A stretch of DNA of 64,000 nt, taken from Ricinus communis. Taxonomy: Eukaryota; Streptophyta; Magnoliopsida; Malpighiales; Euphorbiaceae. The translations under genes and the position numbers were made by a program. Positions 10,997 through 23,076 of the stretch are shown one piece after another. The stretch spans positions 15,321,582 to 15,385,581 of the forward strand of contig NC_063262.1 of NCBI RefSeq assembly GCF_019578655.1, in the 5' to 3' direction. The notes beneath the pieces were generated by a model. That model worked only from the letters and a program-made list of their open reading frames with translations, was not told the origin of the DNA and did no database searches. Each line of letters starts with the position of its first letter. The first letter of the stretch is position 1.

Positions 10997-12611
10997 ATGA
11001 CCGACGATCAGCAGCCGTTGGGAAGCGAGCTAGAGTTGAGGATGGTTCTTTTAATCACCCGACCTCAGGCCAAACTACTGCTCCAGTACCTTTTGATGAC
11101 AGGTTTACCCTTGGGCAGCCGATCACCCGAGAGCTCGAGCTTGACCTGTCCCCACACCTGCAGCTGGCAGGCATCCTTACTTGATCTTCATAAACCAGGC
11201 GCATATTGATCGATTTCGAGTGGTGAGGACGAAGATGCTTCTGACTGGGAGGCGCATCGATTGGCAGGCCCTAAGGGATGTTGGGCTTTTTGAGGAGATT
11301 TCTAGTTTGCTGGAGACAGTACCATGGAATAGGTTCTTTGACATTAGAGAGCCTACATACAGGGAGCTAACTTTGTTCAGCACCTTTTGGCTTCAGCCGG
11401 CTGTTAGGGATCTTACTTCGCCAAACACGGTTTCCTTCAGGGTGACTGGCAGGACTTACAGGATGTCCCTAGCTGAGTTTGGCATAGTTTTAGGGATATG
11501 GACTAGAGCGGAGGTGGACTCCGATTTGTTTGATCAGGCAGTTAGACATTTGGGGACGGATATAGACTCGTATTGGGAGGATATTAGGGTGGTCCGGCAC
11601 TCTTTCTCTTCGAGCTGGACCAAGGCTTCATGTATTTCAGACAGTTTGAGATACCTCCATAATATATTGGCGGACACATTGGCTGGTAGGGGCGAGAATT
11701 GGGGAGCTCTCAACAAGCTTGATGTTGCTTTACTTTGGCATATTCGGCAAAGGACTTATTTGGATTCAGGGTTTCTGATAGCTACACAGATGGATAGGAT
11801 TCAGAGATCGGTTAGGAAGGAAGTTATTAGTTTTGGACCCTATATGACTACGCTAGCTAGGAATATGGGGGTATTGACTCCACCGGGATTGGGTTCTATC
11901 TTTGTTAGGACCTGACGGATGTACAACATGCAGATTGTTACTCGGACTGAGTCTACCTTAGGCGGTTTCGAGTACCACTTGATAGGGTCCACTTCAGCTA
12001 GCTAGACGAGTGGCGACGGTGCTGATGAGGGTAATGATGATGATGTTGACATCACCGAGGAGCAGCTTGTACCTCCACCACGTCCTTCATTTAGGCCCAC
12101 AGATGTTCCTGACCCATCTATGTTCTTTAGTCCATCAGCAGCTGGTGCCTCTTCTTCTTTTTCACCAGGCCCATCAGTAGCATCTAGATTGGATAAGATG
12201 GAGGCCCGGATGACCCAGTAGTGGGATCTTACACAGACCTTCCATACCGAGGCTAGGGATTCAGTGAGAGCCTTGTGCGAGATGCTTAAAACACAGTCAC
12301 ATGCGACCCAGCTTCTTCGGGATGACCTTGTGGCCTTGCGCACCGAGATGAGAGAAGACCATAACAGTTCTCATTTTTCTTTACAGGATATCTTTCAGCA
12401 GTTGGCTCAGATGCGAGTATCCAGTTCTCATGTGCCACCACATGCGCCTACACCTCGACCACTGTCTGTGCCAGTATCATCCTTTGACCTTGAGGGTTTC
12501 TTTGATAGTTTTGGTGATCCCCACTTGTCCATTACTTCTCCTCCACTGCCACCTGCTCCAGCTCCAGTCCCGAGTGTTTCTACCAGCGTTGATGCCCTGA
12601 TGTCTCCTTAG
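10997..12611 (+). pseudogene. Athila env-position ORF (Athila ORF1 / plant transposon protein domain)
   Basis: An ATG at 10997 starts a reading frame that shifts at about 11180 into the best-conserved part (11181-11915). That part contains RIDWQALRDVGL, a PTYRELTLFSTF block, FRVTGRTYRMSLAEFG and a helical segment to 11915. After a stop at 11914 the frame resumes with Asp/Glu- and Pro-rich sequence and ends at 12611. It matches the protein long known as Athila ORF1 or 'putative plant transposon protein'. Its role is not established; it occupies the env position but I see no clear signal peptide or fusion-peptide features. A related domain occurs in the copia element at 15848-16918. Confidence 0.75.
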
Positions 12612-14304
12612 CTTGATGATCATTTGTTTACTCCGGATTTCACCCAGCAGGACTAGGGTGGCCGGGTTGATCGTGCTGAGGATTGAGGATCCTAGTTTTT
12701 TATATTATTGGAAAATTTATTTTCTTTTTGTTTTTGTTATGGATGCTATTAATTCTATTTTAGTCTTAGTTATTGAATGTTATTTTGGACAATGTGGGGT
12801 ACTATACCTATTTCAAACTGAGGACAGTGTTTTTCTTAAGTGTGGGGTAGGTACCTTAGTTTTGTGCAGCTACTGATTTTGTTATCTCGAACCTCTGTAA
12901 GGATGGTATTCTGCTTTTTTTTTATTTTGTTTTCATTTTTCTTATTGATTGAGTCTGTTCATTCTTATTGTCCTTATCTTGAGTTTTGTTTTAATCGAGT
13001 AGTTGATGATTTTTCCCTTTTGAATGGATACCCTTACAGCTTTTATCGAATCTTGTTGGAAGAAGGCAATGAACGAATATCTTAATTTCAATCAAGCCAG
13101 GTAAAACTAGTGTTTTTCCTTAATTTTTCCATTTTACTTTATCTTGGATATAGAACACTGTTAATATTGATGCTTATTATTATGATTGATTGTTTAAACT
13201 TTGATTTGAGAATTCATGTAATTTTAACCCACTCAAATGGTGAAGTTTTTATGCTCCTTTTGTTTTTATTAGTGAGCATTGTACAAAATTTTTATTTCTA
13301 GAACTTGCTTTGTGATGACTTTTGAGATTACATGAATTTTTGATAGTCATGAGATGATTTGGGCACTTAGGATTTACACAATTTGGCCAAAAGCCTATCC
13401 CTGTTTTTCACTTAGTGAACCAATTTTGAGCCTTAGCCTTTTCTTTCACTGTAATTCACCTTTGACACTCATTTTATCACTTCTATTCATTCTACCATTC
13501 TTTCTACCATTGTTGCTGGAAATTATGTAAGTTTATACTGCATTTCATTTTGGATCAATTTGCATTCTTTTTATATATATTCTTAGTTGCTAGATTTTTC
13601 GTAGATGCTCTCTTCAATCCAAATGGTACATATCGTTTTACTACTTTTGATTGAGCATTGTATTACTTCATCCTGCGTTATCTGTTATTGCAGGAGTAGT
13701 TAAAAAAATTAAATTAAAAAAAATTAAATTTCTTTTAGTTCATTTCGAGCATCATTTTATTATTGGAGCAACTTAGTGTTCATTTTTGGTACAACATTTG
13801 ATCCTTGGCTATTTTCTTGCATTACCTGCATAATTTTCCAGCAGCTTTTAGCCTACTTTCCATATTTCTCCATACCCTACGTTAACCCCATTACAACTTG
13901 GCTCAAGACCCTTTGGTCATGATTATTGATTATTTCACAGTAGTGGAGATTGGATCTATAAGCAAGCTTATGGTAAACACCTTTTTCTGTATTTTTGCGT
14001 TGAGAGCTTGGCGATCTTCTTTCACCTATATACACTTGTGTGTTTTGAGTGACATCTTATAAGGCATGGTTCTTAAATTCTCAGTTTGGATGGTTTATCA
14101 TTTTGATTTTAGCAGCTTTATTAACTTTGTTCTCTTTCTCAAGGATTTAATGATTTGGGGATTTTGAGGAAATTCATTACGGAGTTTTGAGATTTGTTTT
14201 GAGCTAACCTCCTGCAATGTATTTGATTGAGTTATTTGTTATCTGTTTGAGGAGTGAGTTGTTGATTGCTTGAGGACAAGCAAACGCTTAAGTATGGGGT
14301 AATT
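12612..14304 (+). other. Athila A 3' non-coding region with two purine-tract motifs
   Basis: No coding frame. Two copies of a composite motif, TGAGGACA followed about 15-20 bp later by AAGT[GA]TGGGG, are present: one at 12819-12851 and one at 14271-14300 directly before the 3' LTR. The second is the expected polypurine tract that primes plus-strand DNA synthesis. The first lies 1452 bp upstream. The rest is AT-rich and is strongly similar to 57840-59390 in the gag-only derivative. Confidence 0.7.
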
Positions 14305-15602
14305 TGATATAGATGATTCTATGAATGTTTATTGACTGTGTATCAGTCGTTTATTCATGTATTTGAGTCATATATATTCCTGTTTGATCGCACTTTGGTA
14401 TGTTTATGAGTTTTTCAGGTTTTCAAACTCCTTGATGGGAAATTGATTGATTTCCAGGCAGAAACCAAGCTATTTGGATGATTTACGCATATTAGATGTT
14501 TGTCGAATTTGATTCCTTGTTGGCGCGCATTTCAAGGCTTTTGCATGGGCCGTGGCACTAGCTATGGCACTTTTGCCTATAAGTAGGCACACGCAAAATG
14601 AGACAGGGTTCCGCTTCTGACTTCTGGACTTCTCTACGTGCGCAACCCCCCACTTCTACACCTCTGTTCTTGACATTTTGGGAGATCAAACATCATTTCA
14701 AAGGATCGATTTGGGAGATTCAAGCAAAAATTGAAGGTTCTAGACGATTGATCGAGACATCCGAGATCCATACTTGAGGCTGGTTTCAGAGTTGGTGCTT
14801 GCAACATTTCCACTTCGATTCGAGAGAAGAGGGGTTACATGTTCCATTTCCTTTTCTGTTGTTTATTTCCTTTTGTATTTGTTTCTTTCATTATGAGTAG
14901 CTAGGGCTGCCGAACCCATTGGGGTTTAACTTTGTTGATGGATTGTGCTTAGTTATTAGATTTTTATTTTCCATTCTTGTAATCTCCTTGCTATTCAGTA
15001 ATAAAGTTTGATTCAGTTAATTTGAGACGTTGAATTAATTGTCTTTTGGGTTGTTTCTTGACATTGAGAAATGCTTGTTACAATTGGAATTTGAATAGTA
15101 AGAATTAGTAATTAACACTTAGAGATAAGGTTAAGTTATTCGCCGGATTAAGAATTAACAACTCTTAATAGTTCTAAATAACGCTTAATGCTAATCTGTA
15201 TTAATCTGATAGGAAGAGATTCCATTAGGTTAGTGCAGGTTTAGGAACTGGATGAGCTCGAGAGAGGAATCGAGTTCGATTTAGGATTTAGGCACAGGTA
15301 AGCAAGATTGGTAATTTATAAAATCAACCTTAGAACTCCATAACTTAGGTCCCCTTTGGGTTTGTTTCTCTTGTTGCGGTTGTCTTTCGATTGTTAGTTG
15401 CTGTTCATTTATTTATTTGCATTCATAGTCATTAATTAGTTAATTTAGACTTCTCACACCCTATTTCAAACTAGATAACATAGAAAATAGTAGTAACTCT
15501 AGGTTCATCCGATCTCTAGGGACACGACCTTGATACTCACTAGTGCTAGGCCACATTGATAGGTTCACTGCCTTAGGTGTAGGTTGCATCAGTAGTCCAT
15601 CA
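14305..15602 (+). repeat. 3' LTR of Athila A
   Basis: Starts TGATATAGATGATTC and ends GTCCATCA, followed by the CATTT target duplication. It is 35 bp longer than the 5' LTR, mainly because of the extra block at about 14680-14717. Numerous substitutions separate the two LTRs, so the insertion is not recent. Confidence 0.92.
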
Positions 15603-15847
15603 CATTTATAATTGCTAATTATCAACACAAACACAACTTGAATATAAGAGGATATATCATTGATAATTAACTAATAGTGAAGAAAGGAAAGAAAAAGATA
15701 AAAGCAAAGATATACATTACTTCTCCCCCTTTGGCACCAACAAAAAGCAATAAGGCCAAAATTCAAAAATTCATAACAAATGTTCCCAAAAGCACTAAAG
15801 CTATAAACATAAAAGGTTGAAAAAGTGCTTAAAACAAGAATAAGAAA

Positions 15848-16918
15848 TTAAGGAGGACCTAGGAATTGATCTTTGATAAATTTGACATCGGCTTGAAGAG
15901 TGTCATATTTTTCTTTCAAACTTTCAAACTGAGCATCAAATTCATCAAGCTTGGCATCAAAATGAGAAGTAATTTGATTAACCTAAGAATCGAAAGAAGA
16001 AAATGAATCACTCACTCTATGACTTTGAAGGGACTTCCTAGAGGACTCATCCCGCCCTTGCCATAAATTCTCCAAATCTTACTCTTTCCAAATTGGCTCC
16101 CCATTAGTATTGAGAAATCGAAACTCGTTAGGGGCCACCTTCTTAATAACTTCCATCTTCACCAAGCTTGTTAGATCAAAGTAGATGTTGTCTCCAAGTT
16201 TGATGAGAGGGAAGGCAATTTTCAAGGTGGAAGCACTCTAGAGAAAGAGCTATTCTTGTCACCAAGCTCCCTATAACAATGTCAACTACCTTCTTTTAAG
16301 AGATGGAGGAGAGGTGATCCACCAGCCAACGGCTATAAGCCACTTGATGATTATTCTCCATGCACAAAAGGAAGAATAACTCAGTTTTCCTAACTGAGCC
16401 ATTGCTCTCATCAGACCACAAATGGAGTAAGAAATTAAACGATGGAGGTATTTATGGATAGGATGAAGAAATGAAGAGGATTTGGTGGTTTTGACGTTCC
16501 AATTGCCTCTCGACGTGAGTGATTACCAAGCTTTTCCCAATTGAACTCAACTATCTCTCTTTCATTTAAGGTACCCTCATACGGTAATCCAAAAATCGTG
16601 GCAAACTGAGAGGTGGTGAGGGATTTTTCTTGCTCTTCGAGTTGGAAAGTCATATCTCCATTGGGTTTAAGGTCAATAAAGGAAAGGAACTCTAGGATAA
16701 GTTCTCTATAGGACTCTTCTTGAATGTTCACAAAGGACATCCACCCATTCTAGTTTGGTTAAAGTGACCCAACAAAAGATGCCTAGTGGAGGTGATGATT
16801 CTAAGTTTTAGGTGGGCATACCTTTTCTTATGCTCTATATTGAGGATAAAGGAGACGTACTCACTACTTCTGGGTGACTTTCCTTTCTTGGTGGACCATA
16901 TTTCATTCTGCTAGCCAT
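15848..16918 (-). pseudogene. Env-position ORF of SIRE-like copia element
   Basis: The ATG at 16918 (MASRMKYGPPRKE) opens a frame that breaks at about 16835 and resumes at 16740 with MSFVNIQEESYRELILEFL, then FQLEEQEKSLTTSQFA and FGLPYEG. It ends at a TAA at 15848-15850 after a coiled-coil-like C-terminus (FIKDQFLGPP). The PTYRELTLEFL-type block and the following EFG/QFA..GL pattern match the Athila ORF at 11181-11915. The function is unknown. Several stops and frameshifts make it a pseudogene. Confidence 0.7.
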
Positions 16919-17438
16919 GGAGGAGATGAAGTTAGGGATTTGAAGATGAAAAGGGAGAGAGAAAAAGGGATTTATTTGAAATTGGAGAGGTAGAACAATG
17001 AATTTTGAAATTTTAAAATGAAATATGTTGATATTGAAGGAGTTTTTAAAATAAAACAATAATGAGAGTTGGATAGTGTTTGGAACGGCTGGTTTGAAGA
17101 GGATTAAATGAGTTTTGAACAATTTTGAAAGAGAACCATTAGTTTTTATTTTTGCAGAAAACGCAGCATTCAAGCCCGTGAAAAATAGTTCGCGGCCGTG
17201 AAAGCCTTGATCACGCCCGTGAAAATTGAAATCACGGGTGGGACGCCTTCCCGTGACTTCTACTATAAAAAAAGATGATGTTTAGAGTTAAAAACTAGAT
17301 TCACGGCCGTGAAGGATAGTTCATGGTTATGAAGCTGTCTTTCATGGTTGGAAAGATTTGTTCCTAACTGTGAAACAGATGAAAACAGAGAACTTTTTAA
17401 GATTTCGAAATCACATTCCAAACATGTTTAATCATAAA
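16919..17438 (-). other. Copia pol-env spacer with CACGGCCGTG palindromes
   Basis: Non-coding spacer between the pol stop and the env-position start. Between about 17170 and 17350 it contains repeated GTGAAA..TTCACGGCCGTGAA-type units (for example CGCGGCCGTGAAAG and TTCACGGCCGTGAAGG), the same motif that fills this element's LTR at 1960-2565. The open frame reported by translation here (to 17173) is an upstream extension without domain support. Confidence 0.6.
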
Positions 17439-17603
17439 TTAGACTTCCTGGGAGTTTAAATTTCCATCAATCATGCAAATTTCCCATTTAATGTAGTTCA
17501 TATATTCTTCATTAAGGGGCTTGGTAAAAATATCCGCAAGTTGATGTGTTGTATCAAAAAATTCTAATACAACATCACCATTTTGCACTTTGAAAATGAT
17601 ACA
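17439..17603 (-). pseudogene. C-terminal end of copia RNase H
   Basis: Translating the minus strand from 17601 gives a frame ending with HQLADIFTKPLNEEYMN and a TAA at 17439-17441. The xQLADIFTKPL motif is the near-invariant end of the Ty1/copia RNase H. It places the element in copia, and its position next to an env-position ORF points to the SIRE lineage. Everything upstream is lost at the junction with the next element. Confidence 0.85.
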
Positions 17604-18943
17604 TGTTAAGGAGTTAAATGGAATAAAAAAGCTTGAGAATCAGGCAATGGAAAGGCATATATATCCAAAGTTCAGTCTAACACGGGAAGCTACACGAGCA
17701 TGTGACCTTCCCGTGTGAGTTGTGAAAAATGGCAGATTGTATAAAGGGTCCACGTGGGAAGCCCACACGGCCGTGTGCTTCCCGTGTCAACGAAATAGGT
17801 GAATTTCAGCATCATACAGATTTGATCGCATTAGCTTTAATGCAATTTTTTGTGATCTTAAAGGTCCAGAATTGAAAAGTGTTCTTCATCAATTCTGTAG
17901 AGGGCTTACTAAGCTATAATTTTTATGAATGACTCAACTCCATATTAGATTTCTAAAGATAAGAAAACTTAGGTTGAAGTTAGATATCGTACAGTTTGTT
18001 TCTGTTTGGGCTAGCCTCAGTGTTTGGGTCTTATCTCGACCTATAGAGAACTAATCTTCAAGAGCTACAACTTTTATGAAGAATATAAGCCTCAATTTAA
18101 TTTCTATGATGCCCTAAAATAGCCCGCAATTTAAAGAATGGACGAAGACACATATTCAAGCTACAAAAAGCTAAGGATGTCACATTGCCGTGTGGTGCCC
18201 GTGTGGTCCCCATGTCAATCATAAAAATACACTATTTAAAGGAACTTCTAGGATTTTTTTAAGGGAGCTCTGTCATATTTTCCTTTTTTATAGAGACTCA
18301 CCTAGAAACTTCATTTTTCTTTCATTTTTTGGATTTTGATTGGTCATTTCTCAAGCAAGATCATCAATTCCTTCATTATTATCCAAGATTGAAGATTAAA
18401 AATTCAAAATTGAAGATTTTCATCTCTACTGTTCCATGAATAGCTTGAGATTTTCTTTCTCTAATCTTTATTTTTTTATTGTGATGTTTAGGAACTAATT
18501 TTCTTGCTATTTGGATTTTGATGAATCCTAATTTGTTATGTATGGATTGATTCAAAGTTGATGCAATTAATATTTTCAATGAGTGTTTTATCCCTTTGGT
18601 TGCTTAATTATATATTTCAATTGATAAGTCGACGTATTGATTGGGATTTTTTTTCATAAACTGATTAAAGATCACTTTTTCTGAATTGATCAAATCTTAG
18701 GGATTGAGGATTGATTGGGATATTAGAGATAGATCTACAAGATCCTTTGGTTCATTTTTTTTTCTTAATCTTAATGTATGACCTATGTGAGTGGATTTGA
18801 GAAGAGATTCCTCTCCATCCTCTTAGGAATTAGGAGTTATATCACTTGAGAAAGATTTAAGCCTAATTGTGTAGAATGTCAACTCAACTCTTAATTTGAA
18901 TTAATTGCTATTTGTTTCATGGAAGACTTCACTTATTAGGGAG
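17604..18943 (+). repeat. LTR-like segment of another retroelement
   Basis: Begins TGTTAAGGAG at 17604, directly where the copia RNase H is cut. It carries palindromic blocks in its first part (17683-17787, including CACACGGCCGTGTG and two CTTCCCGTGT runs; another at 18180-18215). Later it has GAAGAGATTCC..TTAGGAATTAGGAG-like sequence, as in the R/U5 part of the Athila LTRs of this window. No ORF with homology is present. The 3' end is hidden by the Athila B junction at 18949. An LTR is the best reading, but no second copy is in the window. Confidence 0.45.
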
Positions 18944-18948
18944 ATTCA

Positions 18949-19696
18949 TGATAGGCTACTTCTGCAACCTACACCTAACGTAGTGAACCTATCGATGCGG
19001 TCTAGCACTAGTGAATATCAATGTCGTATCCCTAGAGATCGGGTGAATCTAAAGTTACTACTGTTTGTTATGTTATTTAGTCTGAAATAAGGTGTGAGAA
19101 GTCTAAACTAATTAATTAATGCTTATGAATGCAAATAAAGGAACAACAGCAATTGACAATCAAAAGACACCCGTAATAAAGAAGCAAACCCAAAGGGGAC
19201 CTAAGTGATGGAATTCTAAGGTTGATTTTATAAACTACCAATCTTGCTACCCGTGCCTAAATCCTGAATCGAACTCGGCTCCTCTCTCGAGCTCATTAAG
19301 TTCCTAAATCTGCACTAACCTAATGAAATCTCTTCCTATCAGATTATTACAGATTAGCGTTAAGCGTGATTTAGAACTATTAAGAGTTGTTAATTCTTAA
19401 TCCGGCGAGTGAATTAACCTTATCTCTAAGTGTTAACTACCAGTTCTTACTATTTAATTTCTAGTTGTAACAAGCATTTCTCAATGTCAAGAAACAACCC
19501 AAAAGACAATTAATTTAACGTCTCAAATTAATTGAATCAAATTTTATTACTAAATAGTAAGAAGATTATAAAAATGGCAGATAAAAATCCAATAATTAAA
19601 CATAATCCATCAACAAAGGTGAACCCCAATGGGTTCGGCAGTCCTAGCTACTCATAATGAAAGAAACAAATACAAAAGGAAATAAATAACAGAAAA
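18949..19696 (-). repeat. Partial Athila A-type LTR (R/U5 side)
   Basis: Reverse complement of the downstream half of the Athila A LTR: TGATAGGCTACTTCTGCAACC at one end, through GGTGAACCCCAATGGGTTCGGCAG, to homology loss at about 19696. The upstream U3 part and the adjoining 3' tail are deleted, so it joins almost directly to the post-integrase spacer. Confidence 0.75.
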
Positions 19697-19907
19697 GAAC
19701 AAGTAGATATGGTCAAACGGAAGAGTTTGTCCTCTTCGATTCTATAAGTCCGAAAAATTAAAATTAACCTAATTATTTTTAAGCAACTATAATAAAGTCA
19801 AATGAAAATAATGAAACAATCACAACTAATTAAAAACATGAAAGTATAATCCAAGTCGAATGTACAGAAGTGCTTATTTGCAGAGTCTTAAGCGTGACTC
19901 ATTCGGA

Positions 19908-21045
19908 TCACCCTTTCTGTGCATACAAAGCCAGGTCAACTCGTTGTTCACTATCCAACGAGTTACAATGATATCGCTTTAGCCGATGGCCGTTCACTTT
20001 GAAGTTCCCCTTCTCTGGATGATGCAACTCTACCACTCCATATGGAAAGACTTGTCCGATCTGAAATGGTCCAGACCAACGAGTTTGTAGCTTTTCGGGA
20101 AACAGACGAAGGCGAGAGTTGTAAAGCAACACTCGATCCCCAACCTGAAATTCCTTAGGCTCACGAATCCTTTGATCATGCCATTTCTTAGTCCTTGCTT
20201 TGTAAGTTGAGGAGTTTTCGTATGCCTGCTGGCGCCACTCATCTAGCTCACTCAGCTGCCATTGTCGCTCCTTACCTGCAGAATCAATATCAAAGTTACA
20301 AGTTCTAAGGGCCCAAAGTGCCCTATGCTCTAACTCAACAGGCAAATGACATGACTTTCCATAAACAAGGCGATAGTGCGTAAAACCTATAGATGTCCTA
20401 AAAGCAGTCCTAAACGCCCATAATGCATCATCTAACGTTAGAGTCCAGTCCTTCCTATTGGTACTAACGGTTCTCTCTAAAATACGTTTAATACCCCTAT
20501 TAGTTACCTCAACCTGCCCGCTAGTCTGGGGGTGATAGGGAGTAGAGAACCGATGAGTAACTCCGTACCGCTTAAGTACTTTCTCTAATTGGGTGTTGCA
20601 GAAATGTGTTCCTCTATCACTAATAAGCGCCCTAGGTATGCCAAACCTAGCAAACAATCGCTTAAGGAACCTGCAGACAACCCTAGCATCATCAGTGGCT
20701 ACAGCCTGAGCTTCAGGCCACTTAGAGAAATATTCAACAGCAACCAGAATGTACTTATTACCATATGAAGAGGGAAAGGGTCCCATGAAGTCGATGCCCT
20801 AGACATCAAAAATCTCAACGACTTGCACACTGGTTTGGGGCATCTCATCACGAGAAGAGATATTACCTGGGCGCTGGCAAGGGTCACAAACCTTAACAAA
20901 TTTCCGTGCATCTTGGAAGAGCGTAGGCTAATAGAATCCCGCCTCTAGCACCTTCCCTCGCAGTATGGTTTCTTTGCTTGATGACCTCTAGTGGGTCCCT
21001 CATGGCATTGCTTCAATATTTGGAGAGTCTCCTCGCCATATACAC
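19908..21045 (-). pseudogene. Athila B integrase
   Basis: An uninterrupted 292-codon frame (20786-19908) covers the catalytic core and C-terminal domain. It starts at [13 protein letters not shown] just after the first catalytic Asp region, then [11 protein letters not shown] (second Asp), GQVEVTNRG (Glu) and [14 protein letters not shown]. The zinc-binding HHCC part lies upstream at about 20860-21010 in other frames (CDPCQ-like and HEGP-like pieces), separated by stops such as the one before 20786. Unlike the Athila A copy it lacks the 23 bp duplication. It would insert element DNA, but the polyprotein frame upstream is broken. Confidence 0.88.
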
Positions 21046-21055
21046 AACAAATGAA

Positions 21056-21660
21056 TCACCCGATCCGCACATACTTTAAACAAAAAGGATCTTCCCAAAT
21101 ATAGTATTTCAAATCGTTGAAGAATTTCTTCTTTTCACGATAAGTCATACCCTTTGGTAGAACCCTAGCAACCAAATAGTTAGCGTAATCAGAAAACCAG
21201 GGAGTATCAGTGTATACCTGAGTGACATACAAATGTTCTTCTGGAAATCGATCATCTATGGTCATCTCATCAAGTGCATCTAAGTGAGGATTTTCCAATC
21301 TCGATAAATGGTCTGCTGCCAAATTCTCTGCGCCCTTCTTATCCTTGATCTCGACATCAAATTCCTGTAACAAAAGAATCCACTGAATCAATCTCGATTT
21401 CGCATCATTTTTCAGGAATAAGTACCTCAACGCCGAGTGGTCCGTGAAGACAATGGTTTTGGAGAGAACGAGGTATGATCTAAACTTGTCAAAAGCGTAA
21501 ACAACAGCCAATAACTCCTTCTCTGTGGTGGTGTAGTGTTCCTGGGCTCCTGTCAAAGTCTTGCTAGTGTAGTAAATGGGTTGGAACTTCTTTTCAATCC
21601 TCTGTCCAAGCACAGCTCCAACTGCATAATCACTAGCATCGCACATCAGTTCAGCGGCCC
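21056..21660 (-). pseudogene. Athila B RNase H
   Basis: A 196-codon open frame (21646-21056) starts at [15 protein letters not shown]. It contains [31 protein letters not shown] and [10 protein letters not shown], the standard gypsy RNase H blocks. It is followed by the connector toward the integrase zinc region. A frame change at about 21650 separates it from the RT thumb. Confidence 0.88.
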
Positions 21661-21975
21661 CAATCGTGGGAAACCATGATTGGGGCTGTAGTTAGAAGTT
21701 TCTTAAGTAACTCAAAAGGTGCCAAGCATGCATCATCAAAAATAAAAGGTACATCCTTAACTAACAATTGAGTGAGGGGCCTAGCAATCTTAGAAAAATC
21801 TCTAATAAATCTCCTATAAAACCCTGCATGGCCCAGAAAACTCCTAATGTATTCTTGAACTAGGAGGGGGTAGCTTAGATATTACTTCTACCTTAGCTCT
21901 ATCCACCTCCATCCTAGCCTGAGAGATCTTATGCCCTAAAACAATCCCCTCTCTCACCATGAAATGATATTTTTC

Positions 21976-23040
21976 CTAGTTTAGTACCAAGTTAGCCTCA
22001 ATACATCTAGCTAACATGCGCTCAAGGTTTGCCAAACAAAGAGAGAAAGAATTACCAAAAATAGAGAAGTCATCCATAAATACCTCCATAGACTCCTCAA
22101 TCATGTCCTCAAAAATAGCCATCATGCACCGCTGAAATGTAGCCGGTGCATTGCACAGTCTGAATGGCATCCGTCTATAAGCAAACGTCCCATAAGGGCA
22201 GGTGAAGGTAGTCTTCTCTTGGTCCTCAGGTGCAATAGGAATCTGAAAGTAACCTGAAAAGCCATCAAGAAAACAATAAAACATATGACCTGCTAAACGT
22301 TCAATCATCTGATCAATAAAAGGAAGAGGAAAGTGGTCCTTCCGAGTTGCATCATTAAGCCTACGGTAATCAATGCAAACTCGGAAGCCTGTTACCGTCC
22401 GAGTCGGGATCAGCTCATCCTTCTCATTCCTTACCACTGTGATGCCTCCTTTCTTGGGTACAACCTGCACAGGACTAACCCATGAACTGTCAGAAATGGG
22501 ATATATCAAACCTGCATCAAGAAGTTTAATTACCTCCTTCTTTACCACTTCTTTCATGTTCGGATTGAGTCGTCTTTGAGGCTGAACGACCGGCCTGAAA
22601 CTGTCCTCCAATGAAATCTTATGAGAGCAGAAACTTGGATTTATGCCCGGGATATCGGCTATATTGAAAGCAAAGGCCTTCTTGTACTTCCTTAGAACTT
22701 CCAACAGCATGGCTTGTTCTTCAAGAGTTAGATCGGCTGCTATGATTACTGGTAAGCGCTTCTCTTCATCCAGGAAGGCATAAACCAAGTGGCTCGGTAA
22801 CTCCTTCAGTTCTAAAACTGGTGGGTCCTCGAATGAAGCCTTTACTTTCCGCACCCCAAACCCTGGCCAAGAAAAGATAGGGATCAGTTGACAAGCTCGG
22901 CTCGGAAGCCAATAAAGCCGTGAGTTGCTCCAACACTTGCTCGTTGGACAACTCCTCCTCATCCCTCGGCCTAATGCTACTTGCAAAGGGTCAGAACATA
23001 AAATTTCTTGTAAATGGGACTCAACCACATCATCAATCAC
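21976..23040 (-). pseudogene. Athila B reverse transcriptase and pol connector
   Basis: A 354-codon open frame reads from the pol connector through RT: ADIPGINPSFCSHKI, FRVCIDYRRLNDAT, DGFSGYFQIPIAPED, FAYRRMPFRLCNAP and active-site VFMDDFS. The first 40 or so residues after 23040 are frameshifted relative to the Athila A copy. The frame ends at 21976, and the thumb continues in a broken frame to about 21660. Confidence 0.9.
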
Positions 23041-23076
23041 ATCAATAGAACATACAGTATTATCATAGTCCAGTGA

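Larger units (their letters stand above)
2875..15602 (+). mobile_element. Athila-lineage Ty3/gypsy retrotransposon A, complete but decayed
   Basis: A full-length element of 12.7 kb. It has two LTRs (2875-4137 and 14305-15602) that both start TGATATAGAT and end CCATCA, and a 5 bp target duplication CATTT at 2870-2874 and 15603-15607. The primer site matches tRNA-Asp. Gag, aspartic protease, RT, RNase H and integrase remnants follow in the gypsy order, then a long spacer, an ORF in the env position and a 1.7 kb 3' non-coding tail. The order, primer site and post-integrase ORF are those of the Athila lineage. Many stop codons and frameshifts make it non-coding today. It sits inside a copia element whose halves flank it. 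Confidence 0.93.
15603..17603 (-). mobile_element. SIRE/Maximus-like Ty1/copia element, internal part
   Basis: Minus-strand continuation of the element whose LTR lies at 1324-2692; the Athila insertion at CATTT split it. In element orientation it holds the end of RNase H (17601-17439), a palindrome-rich spacer, an env-position ORF (16918-15848) and an untranslated tail. That tail carries a purine run at about 15722 (complement of CTCCCCCTTTGG). The 5' part (gag to RNase H and the other LTR) is missing, cut at 17603 by an LTR-like sequence. Having an ORF between pol and the 3' LTR is the mark of the SIRE lineage within copia. Confidence 0.8.
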
